The translations under genes and the position numbers were made by a program. From contig NZ_CP075566.1 in assembly GCF_018502625.1 (NCBI RefSeq), positions 1,431,001 to 1,495,000 on the forward strand: a stretch of 64,000 nucleotides of DNA, written 5' to 3'. Below, one piece after another: positions 47,708 to 58,090 of this stretch. Each line of letters opens with the position of its first letter. Position 1 is the stretch's first letter. Below the pieces are notes generated by a model that ran no database searches, was not told the DNA's origin, and saw nothing but the letters and a program-made list of their open reading frames with translations. The stretch is from Pseudomonas hormoni. GTDB taxonomy: Bacteria > Pseudomonadota > Gammaproteobacteria > Pseudomonadales > Pseudomonadaceae.

Positions 47708-47947
47708 TCAATCTTCCTTCGGCACAACCCAGAAAATCTGCACACCGCCATCGTCGCGGTAGGCGAGGGTGACGTTGTCGTTCTCGTCGATTTCTTCGAG
47801 CAACTGTTCCCACTCATCCACGGGCTCGTCCGGAAGACGAAAGATCAGCGCAGCTTTGGCTTTCTGGGCGGTGGGGGAATTGATGATTTTCTGAACGCGG
47901 ATGCCCATACGTGCATAGGCGTCAGGAGATGCAGAGGTGGTGGCCAC
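47708..47947 (-). CDS. DUF1654-like protein
   Basis: A 79-residue cytoplasmic protein, ATTSASPDAYARMGIRVQKI then INSPTAQKAKAALIFRLPDE, DEWEQLLEEIDENDNVTLAY and ending DDGGVQIFWVVPKED. It resembles the Pseudomonas DUF1654 family; I recall the pattern and cannot verify it. The start is a GTG at 47947 with AAGGA upstream. A LexA box lies 18 bases upstream of the start, and endA follows with a 4-bp gap, so the two genes form one operon. The function is unknown. Confidence 0.68.
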   Translation of the reverse strand: MATTSASPDAYARMGIRVQKIINSPTAQKAKAALIFRLPDEPVDEWEQLLEEIDENDNVTLAYRDDGGVQIFWVVPKED

Positions 47948-47965
47948 GGAATTATCCTTATTAAG

Positions 47966-47981
47966 CTGTACGTGCATACAG
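47966..47981 (-). promoter_or_regulatory. LexA (SOS) box of the DUF1654-like/endA operon
   Basis: CTGTACGTGCATACAG fits the gamma-proteobacterial LexA consensus CTGT-N8-ACAG, with an alternating purine-pyrimidine centre. It is positioned over the expected promoter, 18 bp before the start codon. Confidence 0.78.
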
Positions 47982-48155
47982 TATTTAACTGTAGGCATTT
48001 TCGCAACTGCTTAAAATTCAAGAAAATCCTCTGACAGCGGTTTTTCCTGTTTGGTGTAGGAAGAGGGAAATTTTTTTATCGGATACGAGACCACTCGCCA
48101 GGAGTGGCGAGTGGTGACAGCGGTGCCCGGCCGGAACCGGCCGGGCGAGGGCGAA

Positions 48156-49596
<1,441 letters not shown>

Positions 49597-50046
49597 ATGT
49601 CATTTTCGGTTGGCTTTCCCAATGCAGGCGCAATCACCATCGGTGGCAAGTCCACGGCGACGATCAACGCTTTGAGCGAATCGACTTCCGAAGCGTCGAC
49701 GCTGGCGTTGGGTAGCGAGGAAGCGACTGGCGAAACCAAAGTCCGCACGGGTGGCGGGGCCCCGGCCGAAGCCAAAGCAGAAAGCGGCAGCGACCAGAGC
49801 ATCGCAGTAAAAATGTTGCTCAAGCGTATGCAGGAACTGCAGCAGCAACTGCGTGAGCAACAGCAACAACTGGCTGCGGCTCAGGTTGCGTCTTACCCGA
49901 CACCGGAAGCCAAGACTGCGGTAATCATGTCAATTCAGGGGCAGGTCGCCAACACCAGCGGTGCGCTGGCGGAAGTAACCGGCAATCTGGTCAAGGAACT
50001 GGCCAAGGGTTCCAGCGCGGGTGGTATTGTCAGCACCACGGCGTAA
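49597..50046 (+). CDS. hypothetical protein with central Gln-rich coiled coil
   Basis: A 149-residue protein that I do not recognise. The N-terminal part is Ser/Thr/Gly-rich and low in charge (GFPNAGAITIGGKSTATINA), the middle (about 68-95) is a helical Gln-rich stretch (KMLLKRMQELQQQLREQQQQ) likely to form a coiled coil, and the C-terminus is small-residue rich (SGALAEVTGNLVKELAKGSS). No signal peptide or membrane helix. The ATG at 49597 has CAGGAG upstream. It lies between asparaginase and the ribose operon with no obvious link to either. Confidence 0.72.
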   Translation: MSFSVGFPNAGAITIGGKSTATINALSESTSEASTLALGSEEATGETKVRTGGGAPAEAKAESGSDQSIAVKMLLKRMQELQQQLREQQQQLAAAQVASYPTPEAKTAVIMSIQGQVANTSGALAEVTGNLVKELAKGSSAGGIVSTTA

Positions 50047-50085
50047 AGAGACGCTCGCCGAAGCACAAAACGGCTTTTTCGGTCG

Positions 50086-50136
50086 TTGACAAATGACGAC
50101 AGGGTTCGCATAGTTCGGTCTACGCAAACGTTTGCG
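50086..50136 (+). promoter_or_regulatory. rbs promoter with RbsR operator
   Basis: TTGACA at 50086-50091, 17 bases, CATAGT at 50109-50114, then the perfect 14-base palindrome CGCAAACGTTTGCG at 50123-50136, over the likely transcription start. The palindrome has the CGNAAACGTTTNCG form of LacI/PurR-family operators. Repression by RbsR and release by ribose are the simplest reading. Confidence 0.78.
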
Positions 50137-50229
50137 CGGCTCCGCCGATGGCTTGTCCCTCGGCGAATTCGGTGAAGCTTATGCCAGCGCAAGCGTTGCT
50201 CAGAATAATCATAAGATCGGAGTGAACCC

Positions 50230-51186
50230 ATGAAGCTGCCATTCGCTGGACGTCTTCTCGCTGTCGCTATGCTGGCTGCCGCATCCGCCGCGTTGCCTGT
50301 CTCCTCGGCTTTGGCCGAATCCCCTGAAAAACCTAAAGTCGCGCTGGTCATGAAATCCCTGGCCAACGAATTCTTCCTGACCATGGAAGACGGCGCCAAG
50401 GCCTACCAGAAAGACCACTCCGGCGATTTCGAACTGATCTCCAACGGCATCAAGGACGAAACGGACACGGCCAACCAGATCCGCATCGTCGAGCAGATGA
50501 TTGTCTCCAAGGTCAATGCGCTGGTCATCGCGCCGGCTGACTCCAAAGCCATGGTGCCAGTGATCAAGAAAGCGGTGGATGCCGGCATCACCGTGATCAA
50601 CATCGATAACCAGCTGGATCCAGCTGTCGTCAAAAGCAAGAACATCACCGTCCCGTTTGTAGGTCCTGACAACCGCAAAGGCGCACGGCTGGTGGGCGAA
50701 TACCTGGCCAAGCAACTGAAGGCCGGTGACGAAGTCGGCATCATCGAAGGCGTGTCCACCACCACCAACGCCCAGGCCCGCACTGCAGGCTTCAAGGATG
50801 CGATGGAAGCGGCGCAGATCAAGGTCGTATCCCTGCAATCCGGCGATTGGGAAATCAACAAGGGCAACCAGGTTGCCTCTTCCATGCTCAGCGAATACCC
50901 GAACATCAAAGCCCTGCTGGCCGGCAACGACAGTATGGCCGTCGGCGCAGTGTCCGCCGTGCGTGCCGCGGGCAAGGCCGGCAAGGTTCAAGTGGTCGGC
51001 TACGACAACATCAATGCCATCAAGCCGATGCTCAAGGATGGCCGTGTCCTGGCCACCGCTGACCAGTTTGCCGCCAGGCAAGCCGTGTTCGGTATCGAGA
51101 CGGCGCTGAAAATCATCAAGGGCGAGAAGGTCGACAGCGGTACCAACGGCGTCATCGAAACTCCGGTAGAGCTGGTTACCAAGTAG
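50230..51186 (+). CDS. rbsB: ribose ABC transporter, periplasmic binding protein
   Basis: A 318-residue binding protein with signal peptide (1-30, ending SSALAES). The mature part is of the ribose/galactose binding fold: PKVALVMKSLANEFFLTMED, VIAPADSKAMVPVIKKA, INIDNQLDPAVVKSK, and GNDSMAVGAVSAVRAAGKAG. First gene of rbsB-A-C-R-K-D and nucleoside hydrolase; the RbsR operator and promoter lie upstream. Confidence 0.94.
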   Translation: MKLPFAGRLLAVAMLAAASAALPVSSALAESPEKPKVALVMKSLANEFFLTMEDGAKAYQKDHSGDFELISNGIKDETDTANQIRIVEQMIVSKVNALVIAPADSKAMVPVIKKAVDAGITVINIDNQLDPAVVKSKNITVPFVGPDNRKGARLVGEYLAKQLKAGDEVGIIEGVSTTTNAQARTAGFKDAMEAAQIKVVSLQSGDWEINKGNQVASSMLSEYPNIKALLAGNDSMAVGAVSAVRAAGKAGKVQVVGYDNINAIKPMLKDGRVLATADQFAARQAVFGIETALKIIKGEKVDSGTNGVIETPVELVTK

Positions 51187-51242
51187 TCCTTCTGGCGACA
51201 CAACGGTGCTCGCCCGTCCGGGTGAGCACATGGAGAGTTTTT

Positions 51243-52796
51243 ATGTCAGTTTCCGCTCCGAACGCTGTCCTCTCGGTCAGCGGTATCGGTAAGACCTATG
51301 CGCAACCTGTCCTTGCCGGCATCGACCTGACGTTGATGCGCGGTGAAGTGCTGGCGCTGACCGGCGAGAACGGCGCCGGCAAAAGCACGCTGTCGAAGAT
51401 CATCGGCGGGCTGGTCACGCCGACCACCGGTCAGATGCAATTCCAGGGGCAGGATTACCGCCCCGGCAGTCGCACCCAGGCTGAAGACCTGGGCATTCGC
51501 ATGGTCATGCAAGAACTCAATCTGCTGCCGACCCTGTCAGTGGCGGAAAACCTGTTTCTCGACAACCTGCCCAGCAATGCGGGCTGGATCAGTCGCAAAC
51601 AATTGCGCAAGGCCGCGATCGAGGCCATGGCCCAGGTCGGGCTCGACGCGATTGACCCGGACACCCTGGTCGGAGAGCTGGGCATCGGTCACCAGCAAAT
51701 GGTCGAAATCGCCCGTAACCTGATCGGCGATTGTCATGTGCTGATCCTCGACGAACCGACCGCGATGCTGACGGCCCGTGAAGTCGAAATGCTGTTCGAG
51801 CAGATCACTCGCCTGCAAGCGCGCGGCGTGTCGATCATCTATATCTCGCACCGCCTCGAAGAGTTGGCCCGTGTCGCTCAGCGCATTGCGGTGTTGCGCG
51901 ACGGCAACCTGGTCTGCGTCGAGCCGATGGCCAATTACAACAGCGAGCAACTGGTCACGCTGATGGTCGGCCGTGAACTCGGCGAACACATCGACATGGG
52001 CCCGCGCAAGATTGGCGCTCCGGCGTTGACGGTCAAGGGGCTGACCCGCTCGGACAAGGTGCGCGACGTGTCCTTCGAAGTACGCGCCGGTGAGATTTTC
52101 GGGATTTCCGGTTTGATCGGGGCAGGGCGTACCGAGTTGCTTCGCTTGATCTTCGGCGCCGACACGGCGGACAGCGGCACGGTTGCGCTGGGTTCGCCTG
52201 CACAGGTCGTGAGTATTCGTTCGCCAGTGGACGCGGTCGGTCATGGCATTGCCCTGATCACCGAAGACCGCAAGGGCGAAGGCTTGCTGTTGACCCAATC
52301 GATCAGCGCGAACATTGCCCTGGGCAACATGCCAGAGATTTCCAGCGGTGGCTTCGTCAACAACGGTGACGAGATGTCCCTGGCCCAGCGTCAGATCGAC
52401 GCCATGCGCATCCGCAGCTCCAGTCCGAGGCAATTGGTCTCGGAGCTGTCCGGCGGCAACCAGCAGAAAGTCGTGATCGGCCGTTGGCTGGAGCGCGATT
52501 GTTCGGTGTTGCTGTTCGACGAGCCGACTCGCGGCATCGACGTCGGCGCCAAATTCGACATCTATGCACTGCTCGGCGAGCTGACCCGTCAGGGCAAGGC
52601 GCTGGTGGTGGTGTCCAGCGACCTGCGCGAACTGATGCTGATCTGCGACCGCATCGGCGTGCTGTCGGCGGGGCGCCTGATCGAGACGTTCGAACGCGAT
52701 AGCTGGACCCAGGATGACTTGCTTGCCGCCGCTTTTGCCGGCTACCAAAAACGTGATGCGTTGCTCAATGAAGCAGCGCCTAGGGATCCTCAATGA
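51243..52796 (+). CDS. rbsA: ribose ABC transporter, double ATPase
   Basis: A 517-residue protein with two ABC domains. The first has Walker A GENGAGKSTL (about 41-50) and Walker B LILDEPTAML; the second has the degenerate P-loop LIGAGRTELL usual for RbsA, but an intact LSGGNQQKV signature and VLLFDEPTRGIDVG. It powers uptake through RbsC. The ATG at 51243 (MSVSAPNAVL) has GGAG nearby. Its stop overlaps the rbsC start by four bases. Confidence 0.95.
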   Translation: MSVSAPNAVLSVSGIGKTYAQPVLAGIDLTLMRGEVLALTGENGAGKSTLSKIIGGLVTPTTGQMQFQGQDYRPGSRTQAEDLGIRMVMQELNLLPTLSVAENLFLDNLPSNAGWISRKQLRKAAIEAMAQVGLDAIDPDTLVGELGIGHQQMVEIARNLIGDCHVLILDEPTAMLTAREVEMLFEQITRLQARGVSIIYISHRLEELARVAQRIAVLRDGNLVCVEPMANYNSEQLVTLMVGRELGEHIDMGPRKIGAPALTVKGLTRSDKVRDVSFEVRAGEIFGISGLIGAGRTELLRLIFGADTADSGTVALGSPAQVVSIRSPVDAVGHGIALITEDRKGEGLLLTQSISANIALGNMPEISSGGFVNNGDEMSLAQRQIDAMRIRSSSPRQLVSELSGGNQQKVVIGRWLERDCSVLLFDEPTRGIDVGAKFDIYALLGELTRQGKALVVVSSDLRELMLICDRIGVLSAGRLIETFERDSWTQDDLLAAAFAGYQKRDALLNEAAPRDPQ

Positions 52797-53770
52797 AAAC
52801 TGCAACGTCTGCCGGTAAACGTAGTGGCAATTTTTACGGCCTCGGCACCTATCTGGGCCTGGCCGGTGCCTTGCTGGCGATGGTCGCGCTGTTCTCGGTC
52901 CTGAGCAGCCATTTCCTGTCCTACGACACCTTCAGCACCCTGGCCAACCAGATTCCGGACTTGATGGTGCTCGCGGTCGGCATGACATTCGTGTTGATCA
53001 TTGGCGGCATCGACCTGTCGGTGGGCTCGGTGCTGGCACTTGCAGCGTCGACGGTTAGCGTGGCGATTCTCGGCTGGGGCTGGAGCGTATTGCCGGCAGC
53101 GCTGCTCGGCATGGCGGCGGCAGCGCTGGCCGGGACCATCACCGGTTCTATCACCGTGGCCTGGCGGATTCCGTCGTTCATCGTGTCCCTCGGCGTGCTG
53201 GAAATGGCGCGTGGCGTGGCGTATCAGATGACCGGTTCGCGCACGGCCTACATCGGTGATGCCTTTGCCTGGCTGTCCAACCCGATCGCCTTCGGCATCT
53301 CGCCATCGTTCATCATTGCCTTGCTGATCATCTTCATTGCTCAGGCGGTGTTGACCCGCACGGTGTTCGGTCGTTACCTGATCGGCATCGGCACCAACGA
53401 AGAGGCGGTACGTCTGGCAGGGATCAATCCAAAGCCCTACAAGATCCTGGTGTTCAGTCTGATGGGGCTGCTGGCCGGTATCGCCGCGCTGTTCCAGATT
53501 TCTCGCCTGGAAGCTGCGGACCCGAATGCCGGTTCGGGTCTGGAACTGCAAGTGATCGCCGCCGTGGTGATCGGCGGAACCAGCCTGATGGGCGGTCGCG
53601 GTTCGGTCATCAGCACCTTTTTCGGGGTCCTGATCATTTCCGTGCTGGCGGCTGGTCTGGCGCAGATCGGCGCAACCGAGCCGACCAAACGCATCATCAC
53701 CGGCGCGGTCATCGTGGTGGCGGTGGTGCTTGATACCTATCGCAGTCAGCGCGCAAGCCGGCGGACCTGA
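52793..53770 (+). CDS. rbsC: ribose ABC transporter, permease
   Basis: A 325-residue inner-membrane permease with about eight to ten helices and the family stretch VGMTFVLIIGGIDLSVGSVL. It works as a dimer with RbsA. ATGA overlap with rbsA; rbsR starts 3 bp after its stop, so the operon is compact. Confidence 0.95.
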   Translation: MKTATSAGKRSGNFYGLGTYLGLAGALLAMVALFSVLSSHFLSYDTFSTLANQIPDLMVLAVGMTFVLIIGGIDLSVGSVLALAASTVSVAILGWGWSVLPAALLGMAAAALAGTITGSITVAWRIPSFIVSLGVLEMARGVAYQMTGSRTAYIGDAFAWLSNPIAFGISPSFIIALLIIFIAQAVLTRTVFGRYLIGIGTNEEAVRLAGINPKPYKILVFSLMGLLAGIAALFQISRLEAADPNAGSGLELQVIAAVVIGGTSLMGGRGSVISTFFGVLIISVLAAGLAQIGATEPTKRIITGAVIVVAVVLDTYRSQRASRRT

Positions 53771-53773
53771 GTC

Positions 53774-54793
53774 ATGGCAACAATCAAGGATGTGGCAGCG
53801 CTCGCTGGAATTTCCTACACCACCGTTTCTCACGTGGTGAACAAGACCCGGCCGGTCAGTGAGGAAGTGCGGGTCAAGGTCGAAGCCGCGATCAAAACTC
53901 TCGACTACGTGCCCAGCGCCGTGGCCCGCTCATTGAAGGCCAAGACCACGGCGACCATTGGCCTGCTGGTGCCCAACAGCCTCAACCCGTACTTCGCCGA
54001 ACTGGCGCGTGGCATCGAGGATTACTGCGAGCGTAATGGCTATTGCGTGATCCTCTGCAACTCCGACGACAACCCGGAAAAGCAGCGCAGCTACCTGCGC
54101 GTGCTACTGGAAAAGCGCATCGACGGGCTGATCGTGGCATCGGCCGGTGGTGATGCGGGGCTGGCAGAAGGTCTGGCAGGCGTGCGTACGCCGATGGTCA
54201 TCGTCGACCGCGGGCTGGAAGGCGTGAATGCCGATCTGGTGCGTATCGATCATGAGTACGGCGCTTATCTGGCGACCCGGCACCTTCTGGAACTGGGACA
54301 TCGGGACATCGCCACCATTGGCGGGCCGGCAAGTACCAGCGTGGCGCAGATGCGTCTGGCAGGTTATTGCCACGCGCTGAAAGAGGCGGGCGTCGAAGTG
54401 CCTCGCGAACGCATGCTGGAAAGCGATTTCACCAGCACCGGTGGTTACAGCGCCGCCGCGATCCTGTTGGAGAAGAACCCGCCCAGCGCGATTTTTGCCG
54501 GCAACGACATGATCGGCATCGGCGTGCTGCGAGCCGCCGCCGAGCGCAATATTCGAGTGCCGAGCGAGCTGTCGGTGATCGGCTTCGACGATATCCAGAT
54601 GAGCCGTTATGTCTATCCGGCGCTGACCACCGTGGGCCAGTCGATCCTGCAACTCGGCGAGATGGCGGCCGGCGTGCTTTTGCGCAGGATCGCCACACCG
54701 GACATGGCCACCGATCAACGGATCGTGACACCCAGTATTGTCTTGCGGGAATCGACCGCGCCGCTGGCCGGTGTGTTTGATCACTTCCGTTGA
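53774..54793 (+). CDS. rbsR: LacI-family repressor of the ribose operon
   Basis: A 339-residue LacI-type regulator. DNA-binding region at 1-60 (TIKDVAALAGISYTTVSHVV), with the hinge helix around PSAVARSLKA, then the ribose-binding-protein-like sensor domain (IGLLVPNSLNPYFAELARGI, FAGNDMIGIGVLRAAAERNI). It lies inside the operon it most likely controls; the operator palindrome is upstream of rbsB. Confidence 0.93.
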   Translation: MATIKDVAALAGISYTTVSHVVNKTRPVSEEVRVKVEAAIKTLDYVPSAVARSLKAKTTATIGLLVPNSLNPYFAELARGIEDYCERNGYCVILCNSDDNPEKQRSYLRVLLEKRIDGLIVASAGGDAGLAEGLAGVRTPMVIVDRGLEGVNADLVRIDHEYGAYLATRHLLELGHRDIATIGGPASTSVAQMRLAGYCHALKEAGVEVPRERMLESDFTSTGGYSAAAILLEKNPPSAIFAGNDMIGIGVLRAAAERNIRVPSELSVIGFDDIQMSRYVYPALTTVGQSILQLGEMAAGVLLRRIATPDMATDQRIVTPSIVLRESTAPLAGVFDHFR

Positions 54794-54851
54794 AAATAGA
54801 CAGTCGTTAAACCAAAAGCACCACTGAAAAAGAATTGATGAGTAGCAATGT

Positions 54852-55769
54852 ATGTCAGCAAAAGTAGTGGTGATAGGCAGCCTGAACATGGACCTGGTGA
54901 CCCGCGCGTCGCGGTTGCCCCGTGGCGGTGAAACGCTGATCGGCGAGTCGTTTGCCACGGTCTCCGGCGGCAAGGGCGCCAATCAGGCGGTTGCTGCGGC
55001 GCGGCTGGGAGCGCAGGTGTCGATGGTCGGTTGCGTGGGCAACGACGCCTATGGCGTTGAACTGCGCGAGGCGTTGTTGGCCGACCGGATCGATTGCCAG
55101 GCGGTCAGCACCGTCGACGGTGCCAGTGGCGTGGCGTTGATCGTGGTGGATGACAACAGCCAGAACGCGATCGTCATCGTCGCCGGTGTCAATGGCGCAC
55201 TGACGCCAGAAGTGATCGATCGTTTCGACGCGGTATTGCAGGCGGCAGAGGTGATCATCTGTCAGTTGGAAGTGCCGGATGCCACGGTCGGTCATGCGCT
55301 CAAGCGCGGTCGTGAGCTGGGCAAAACCGTGATTCTCAACCCGGCGCCAGCCAGTCGTCCGTTGCCGGCAGACTGGTATGCCGCCATCGATTACCTGATC
55401 CCGAACGAGAGCGAAGCCTCGGCACTGAGCGGTTTGCCGGTGGACTCCCTGGCAACCGCCGAAGCCGCAGCGACCCGGCTGATTGCCATGGGGGCGGGCA
55501 AGGTCATCATCACCCTGGGTGCCCAGGGCTCGCTGTTTGCCAATGGCAAAAGCTTCGAACACTTTCCGGCGCCGAAGGTAAAAGCGGTCGATACCACGGC
55601 GGCTGGCGACACCTTTGTCGGTGGTTTCGCCGCCGCGCTGGCGGCCGGCAAAAACGAGGGCGACGCGATCCGTTTCGGCCAGGTGGCCGCCGCGCTGTCG
55701 GTGACCCGTGCTGGCGCGCAACCCTCGATTCCTGATTTGTCCGATGTACAGGCCTTTAAAACACCATGA
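54852..55769 (+). CDS. rbsK: ribokinase
   Basis: A 305-residue PfkB-family kinase, making D-ribose 5-phosphate. The first signature is [20 protein letters not shown] (about 37-56) and the second, with the catalytic Asp, is [20 protein letters not shown] (about 249-268). The start is the ATG at 54852, 58 bp after rbsR. Overlaps rbsD by four bases. Confidence 0.95.
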   Translation: MSAKVVVIGSLNMDLVTRASRLPRGGETLIGESFATVSGGKGANQAVAAARLGAQVSMVGCVGNDAYGVELREALLADRIDCQAVSTVDGASGVALIVVDDNSQNAIVIVAGVNGALTPEVIDRFDAVLQAAEVIICQLEVPDATVGHALKRGRELGKTVILNPAPASRPLPADWYAAIDYLIPNESEASALSGLPVDSLATAEAAATRLIAMGAGKVIITLGAQGSLFANGKSFEHFPAPKVKAVDTTAAGDTFVGGFAAALAAGKNEGDAIRFGQVAAALSVTRAGAQPSIPDLSDVQAFKTP

Positions 55770-56170
55770 AGAAAACACCACTGCTCAACGTCGCGTTGTC
55801 GCGACTGATCGCTTCCCTGGGCCACGGCGACATGGTCGTGATTGGCGATGCGGGCCTACCGGTGCCGCCGGGCGTCGAACTGATCGACCTGGCCCTGACC
55901 CACGGCATTCCGGATTTCATCAGCACGTTGAACGTCGTGCTCAGCGAAATGCAGGTCGAAAGCCACGTGTTGGCCCGCGAGATCCTGGACAAGCAACCGT
56001 CGGCGCTGGTCGCGCTGGACGAACTAAATGCAAAAGGTGCGCTGGGTCAGCGTGAGCTGCTCAGTCATGACCAATTCAAAGTCTTGAGCCGACAGGCGCG
56101 GGCGATTGTTCGTACAGGCGAATGTCAGCCGTACTGCAACATTGTGCTGGTGGCTGGGGTTACGTTCTGA
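55766..56170 (+). CDS. rbsD: D-ribose pyranase
   Basis: A 134-residue protein that converts beta-D-ribopyranose to the furanose form, the substrate of ribokinase. [20 protein letters not shown] with the catalytic His, and [20 protein letters not shown] are the family pattern. It starts within the rbsK stop (ATGA), so the two are coupled. Confidence 0.94.
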   Translation: MKKTPLLNVALSRLIASLGHGDMVVIGDAGLPVPPGVELIDLALTHGIPDFISTLNVVLSEMQVESHVLAREILDKQPSALVALDELNAKGALGQRELLSHDQFKVLSRQARAIVRTGECQPYCNIVLVAGVTF

Positions 56171-56213
56171 TTCGCCATCGTCTCTCTGCTTTCCCACGCA
56201 CAAGGAGTGCGCT

Positions 56214-57242
56214 ATGCACCGCTATGCTCAGAAACTGCACCACCTGCTCCGGAGTCTGCTGCTTTTGTCCCTGATTACCGCAACAAGCGCCCAGGCGGCG
56301 GAAAAGATCGACTTGATCATCGACACCGATCCGGGTGCCGACGACGTGGTGGCCTTGCTGTTTGCCTTGGCATCGCCGGAAGAATTGAACATCCGCGCGC
56401 TGACCACCGTCGCCGGTAACGTGCGTCTGGACAAGACGTCGCGTAATGCGCGGCTGGCCCGCGAGTGGGCGGGGCGTGAAGAGGTGCCGGTGTATGCCGG
56501 TGCGCCGAAGCCGCTGATGCGCACGCCGATCTATGCCGAGAACATTCATGGCAAGGAGGGCCTGTCGGGCGTTACCGTGCATGAACCGAAGAAAGGCCTG
56601 GCCAAGGGCAATGCGGTCAATTACCTGATCGATACCTTGAAAACCGCCAAGCCCCACAGCATCACCATCGCCATGCTCGGTCCTCAGACCAACCTGGCCC
56701 TGGCACTGATCCAGGAACCTGAAATCGTTCAGGGCATCAAGGAAGTGGTGATCATGGGTGGTGCGCACTTCAATGGCGGCAACATCACTCCGGTGGCGGA
56801 ATTCAATTTGTTCGCTGACCCGCAAGCGGCGGAAGTGGTGCTGAAAAGTGGCGTCAAACTGACGTATCTGCCGCTGGACGTGACCCACAAGGTCCTCACC
56901 AGCGAAGCGCGCCTGAAGCAGATCGCCGCGCTGAACAACAACGCCAGCAAGCTGGTGGGCGATATTCTCAACGAATACGTTAAAGGCGACATGGAGCACT
57001 ACGGTCTTCCGGGAGGCCCGGTGCATGACGCTACGGTCATTGCCTACCTGCTCAAGCCGGAGCTGTTCACGGGCCGTTCGGTCAATGTGGTAGTTGATAG
57101 CCGCGAGGGCCCGACGTTCGGTCAAACCATCGTCGACTGGTATGACGGTCTGAAAGCGCCAAAGAACGCTTTCTGGGTTGAAAGCGGCGACGCTCAGGGT
57201 TTCTTCGATCTGTTGACCCAGCGTCTGGCGCGTCTGAAGTAA
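56214..57242 (+). CDS. periplasmic nucleoside hydrolase
   Basis: A 342-residue inosine-uridine-preferring nucleoside hydrolase with a signal peptide (about 1-28, LLLLSLITATSAQAAEKI), so it acts outside the cytoplasm, releasing ribose and base. The Ca-binding motif is DLIIDTDPGADDVVALLFAL (about residues 32-51), with VVIMGGAHFNGGN and GGPVHDATVIAYLL as later active-site segments. AAGGAG precedes the ATG at 56214. It lies 43 bp after rbsD as the last gene of the ribose operon, so ribose freed here can be taken up by RbsBAC and used. Confidence 0.92.
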   Translation: MHRYAQKLHHLLRSLLLLSLITATSAQAAEKIDLIIDTDPGADDVVALLFALASPEELNIRALTTVAGNVRLDKTSRNARLAREWAGREEVPVYAGAPKPLMRTPIYAENIHGKEGLSGVTVHEPKKGLAKGNAVNYLIDTLKTAKPHSITIAMLGPQTNLALALIQEPEIVQGIKEVVIMGGAHFNGGNITPVAEFNLFADPQAAEVVLKSGVKLTYLPLDVTHKVLTSEARLKQIAALNNNASKLVGDILNEYVKGDMEHYGLPGGPVHDATVIAYLLKPELFTGRSVNVVVDSREGPTFGQTIVDWYDGLKAPKNAFWVESGDAQGFFDLLTQRLARLK

Positions 57243-57249
57243 GTTTCAC

Positions 57250-57275
57250 ACCCGCAGGTGCCAGCCTGCGGGTTT
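57250..57275. terminator. hairpin after the ribose operon
   Basis: ACCCGCAGG, loop TGCCAG, CCTGCGGGT then only TT: a strong stem with a weak T run; it lies between the convergent hydrolase and the gene at 57275. Confidence 0.5.
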
Positions 57276-57487
57276 CACTCCCTTTCGTTGTATTCAGCGC
57301 CCTTGTAGTCGGCCGGGTACTTCTCGAATACCTGCGCGATAAAGGATTGCGCCGCTTCAGTCCCCAACTCCTTGACCAATAGATCGATACCAATGATTGC
57401 CAACTCTTCCGGGCTGCCCGGGCTGTAGGAGCTATGGCCTTGTGGCCACTTGGCTTTGATGTCGGCGTCGATGCTTACGGTGGTCAT
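57275..57487 (-). CDS. hypothetical protein, 70 residues
   Basis: I do not recognise this short protein (TTVSIDADIKAKWPQGHSSY, ELAIIGIDLLVKELGTEAAQ, SFIAQVFEKYPADYKGAEYN). It is soluble and acidic, with a helical C-terminus. The start at 57487 has no convincing ribosome site, and a longer start is open to 57586. Kept because the sequence looks protein-like and it sits antiparallel between two real genes. Confidence 0.5.
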   Translation of the reverse strand: MTTVSIDADIKAKWPQGHSSYSPGSPEELAIIGIDLLVKELGTEAAQSFIAQVFEKYPADYKGAEYNERE

Positions 57488-57577
57488 GATGGCGCTCGTG
57501 AATTCGGAAAAGTCTGTGGGTGAGTTAACCATTTTGCCGGACGTTTGGCACTCCGACTTAGGCATGAGAGGAGGGCT

Positions 57578-57925
57578 ATGCGACACTTGGTCCTAGATGA
57601 ATTTTTCAAGGACAGCGCTGTGCAGATCGATTTGAACACTCCTGACGGCTTGACCCTTGAAGCGGTGCGCCAGCTACTGGCCAGTGCCAGCGATGATGAG
57701 CATACCCAATTGCGGGTCACCAAGGGCGGTATTGCCTATATTTCATCGGGCGTCGTGGGCGGCACCGACATCGGCGGCCTGCTGTTTCGTCTGGAGACGT
57801 GGGCCAAGGGTTCCGGGTATGTGGGATTGGTTGCGGCCAGTGACGAGGTTTGGGTCATGCAGATTTTCAATGCGCTGAAAGAGAACTGGCCAACACCACC
57901 GTTCGACTACATCGACATTTATTGA
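57578..57925 (+). CDS. hypothetical protein, 115 residues
   Basis: An unrecognised soluble protein with mixed alpha/beta character: VQIDLNTPDGLTLEAVRQLL, LRVTKGGIAYISSGVVGGTD and GYVGLVAASDEVWVMQIFNA. A strong ribosome site (GAGAGGAGG) precedes the ATG at 57578, which supports it as expressed. No membrane segment or signal. Confidence 0.72.
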   Translation: MRHLVLDEFFKDSAVQIDLNTPDGLTLEAVRQLLASASDDEHTQLRVTKGGIAYISSGVVGGTDIGGLLFRLETWAKGSGYVGLVAASDEVWVMQIFNALKENWPTPPFDYIDIY

Positions 57926-58090
57926 GTGCTGTTCATATTCAGTCATGATTGAGGGATGAACGGCCGGGAATGCTCAGGCAAACTCGCCGATTGTCCGGAT
58001 CGAGGGTAGGGTGAAAGCGCTACCTGTGAAACCAAACGCCAGATTGGCGGTCGCACGATCTCAGCTCACTTATTGAAAAAAGGAGGCTTC

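Noticed and set aside
48086..48145. Hairpins with ACTCGCC...GGCGAGT and GCCCGGCCGGAACCGGCCGGGC after ansB
   Set aside because: Strong stems but no T run on the minus strand directly after either, so I did not call a terminator.
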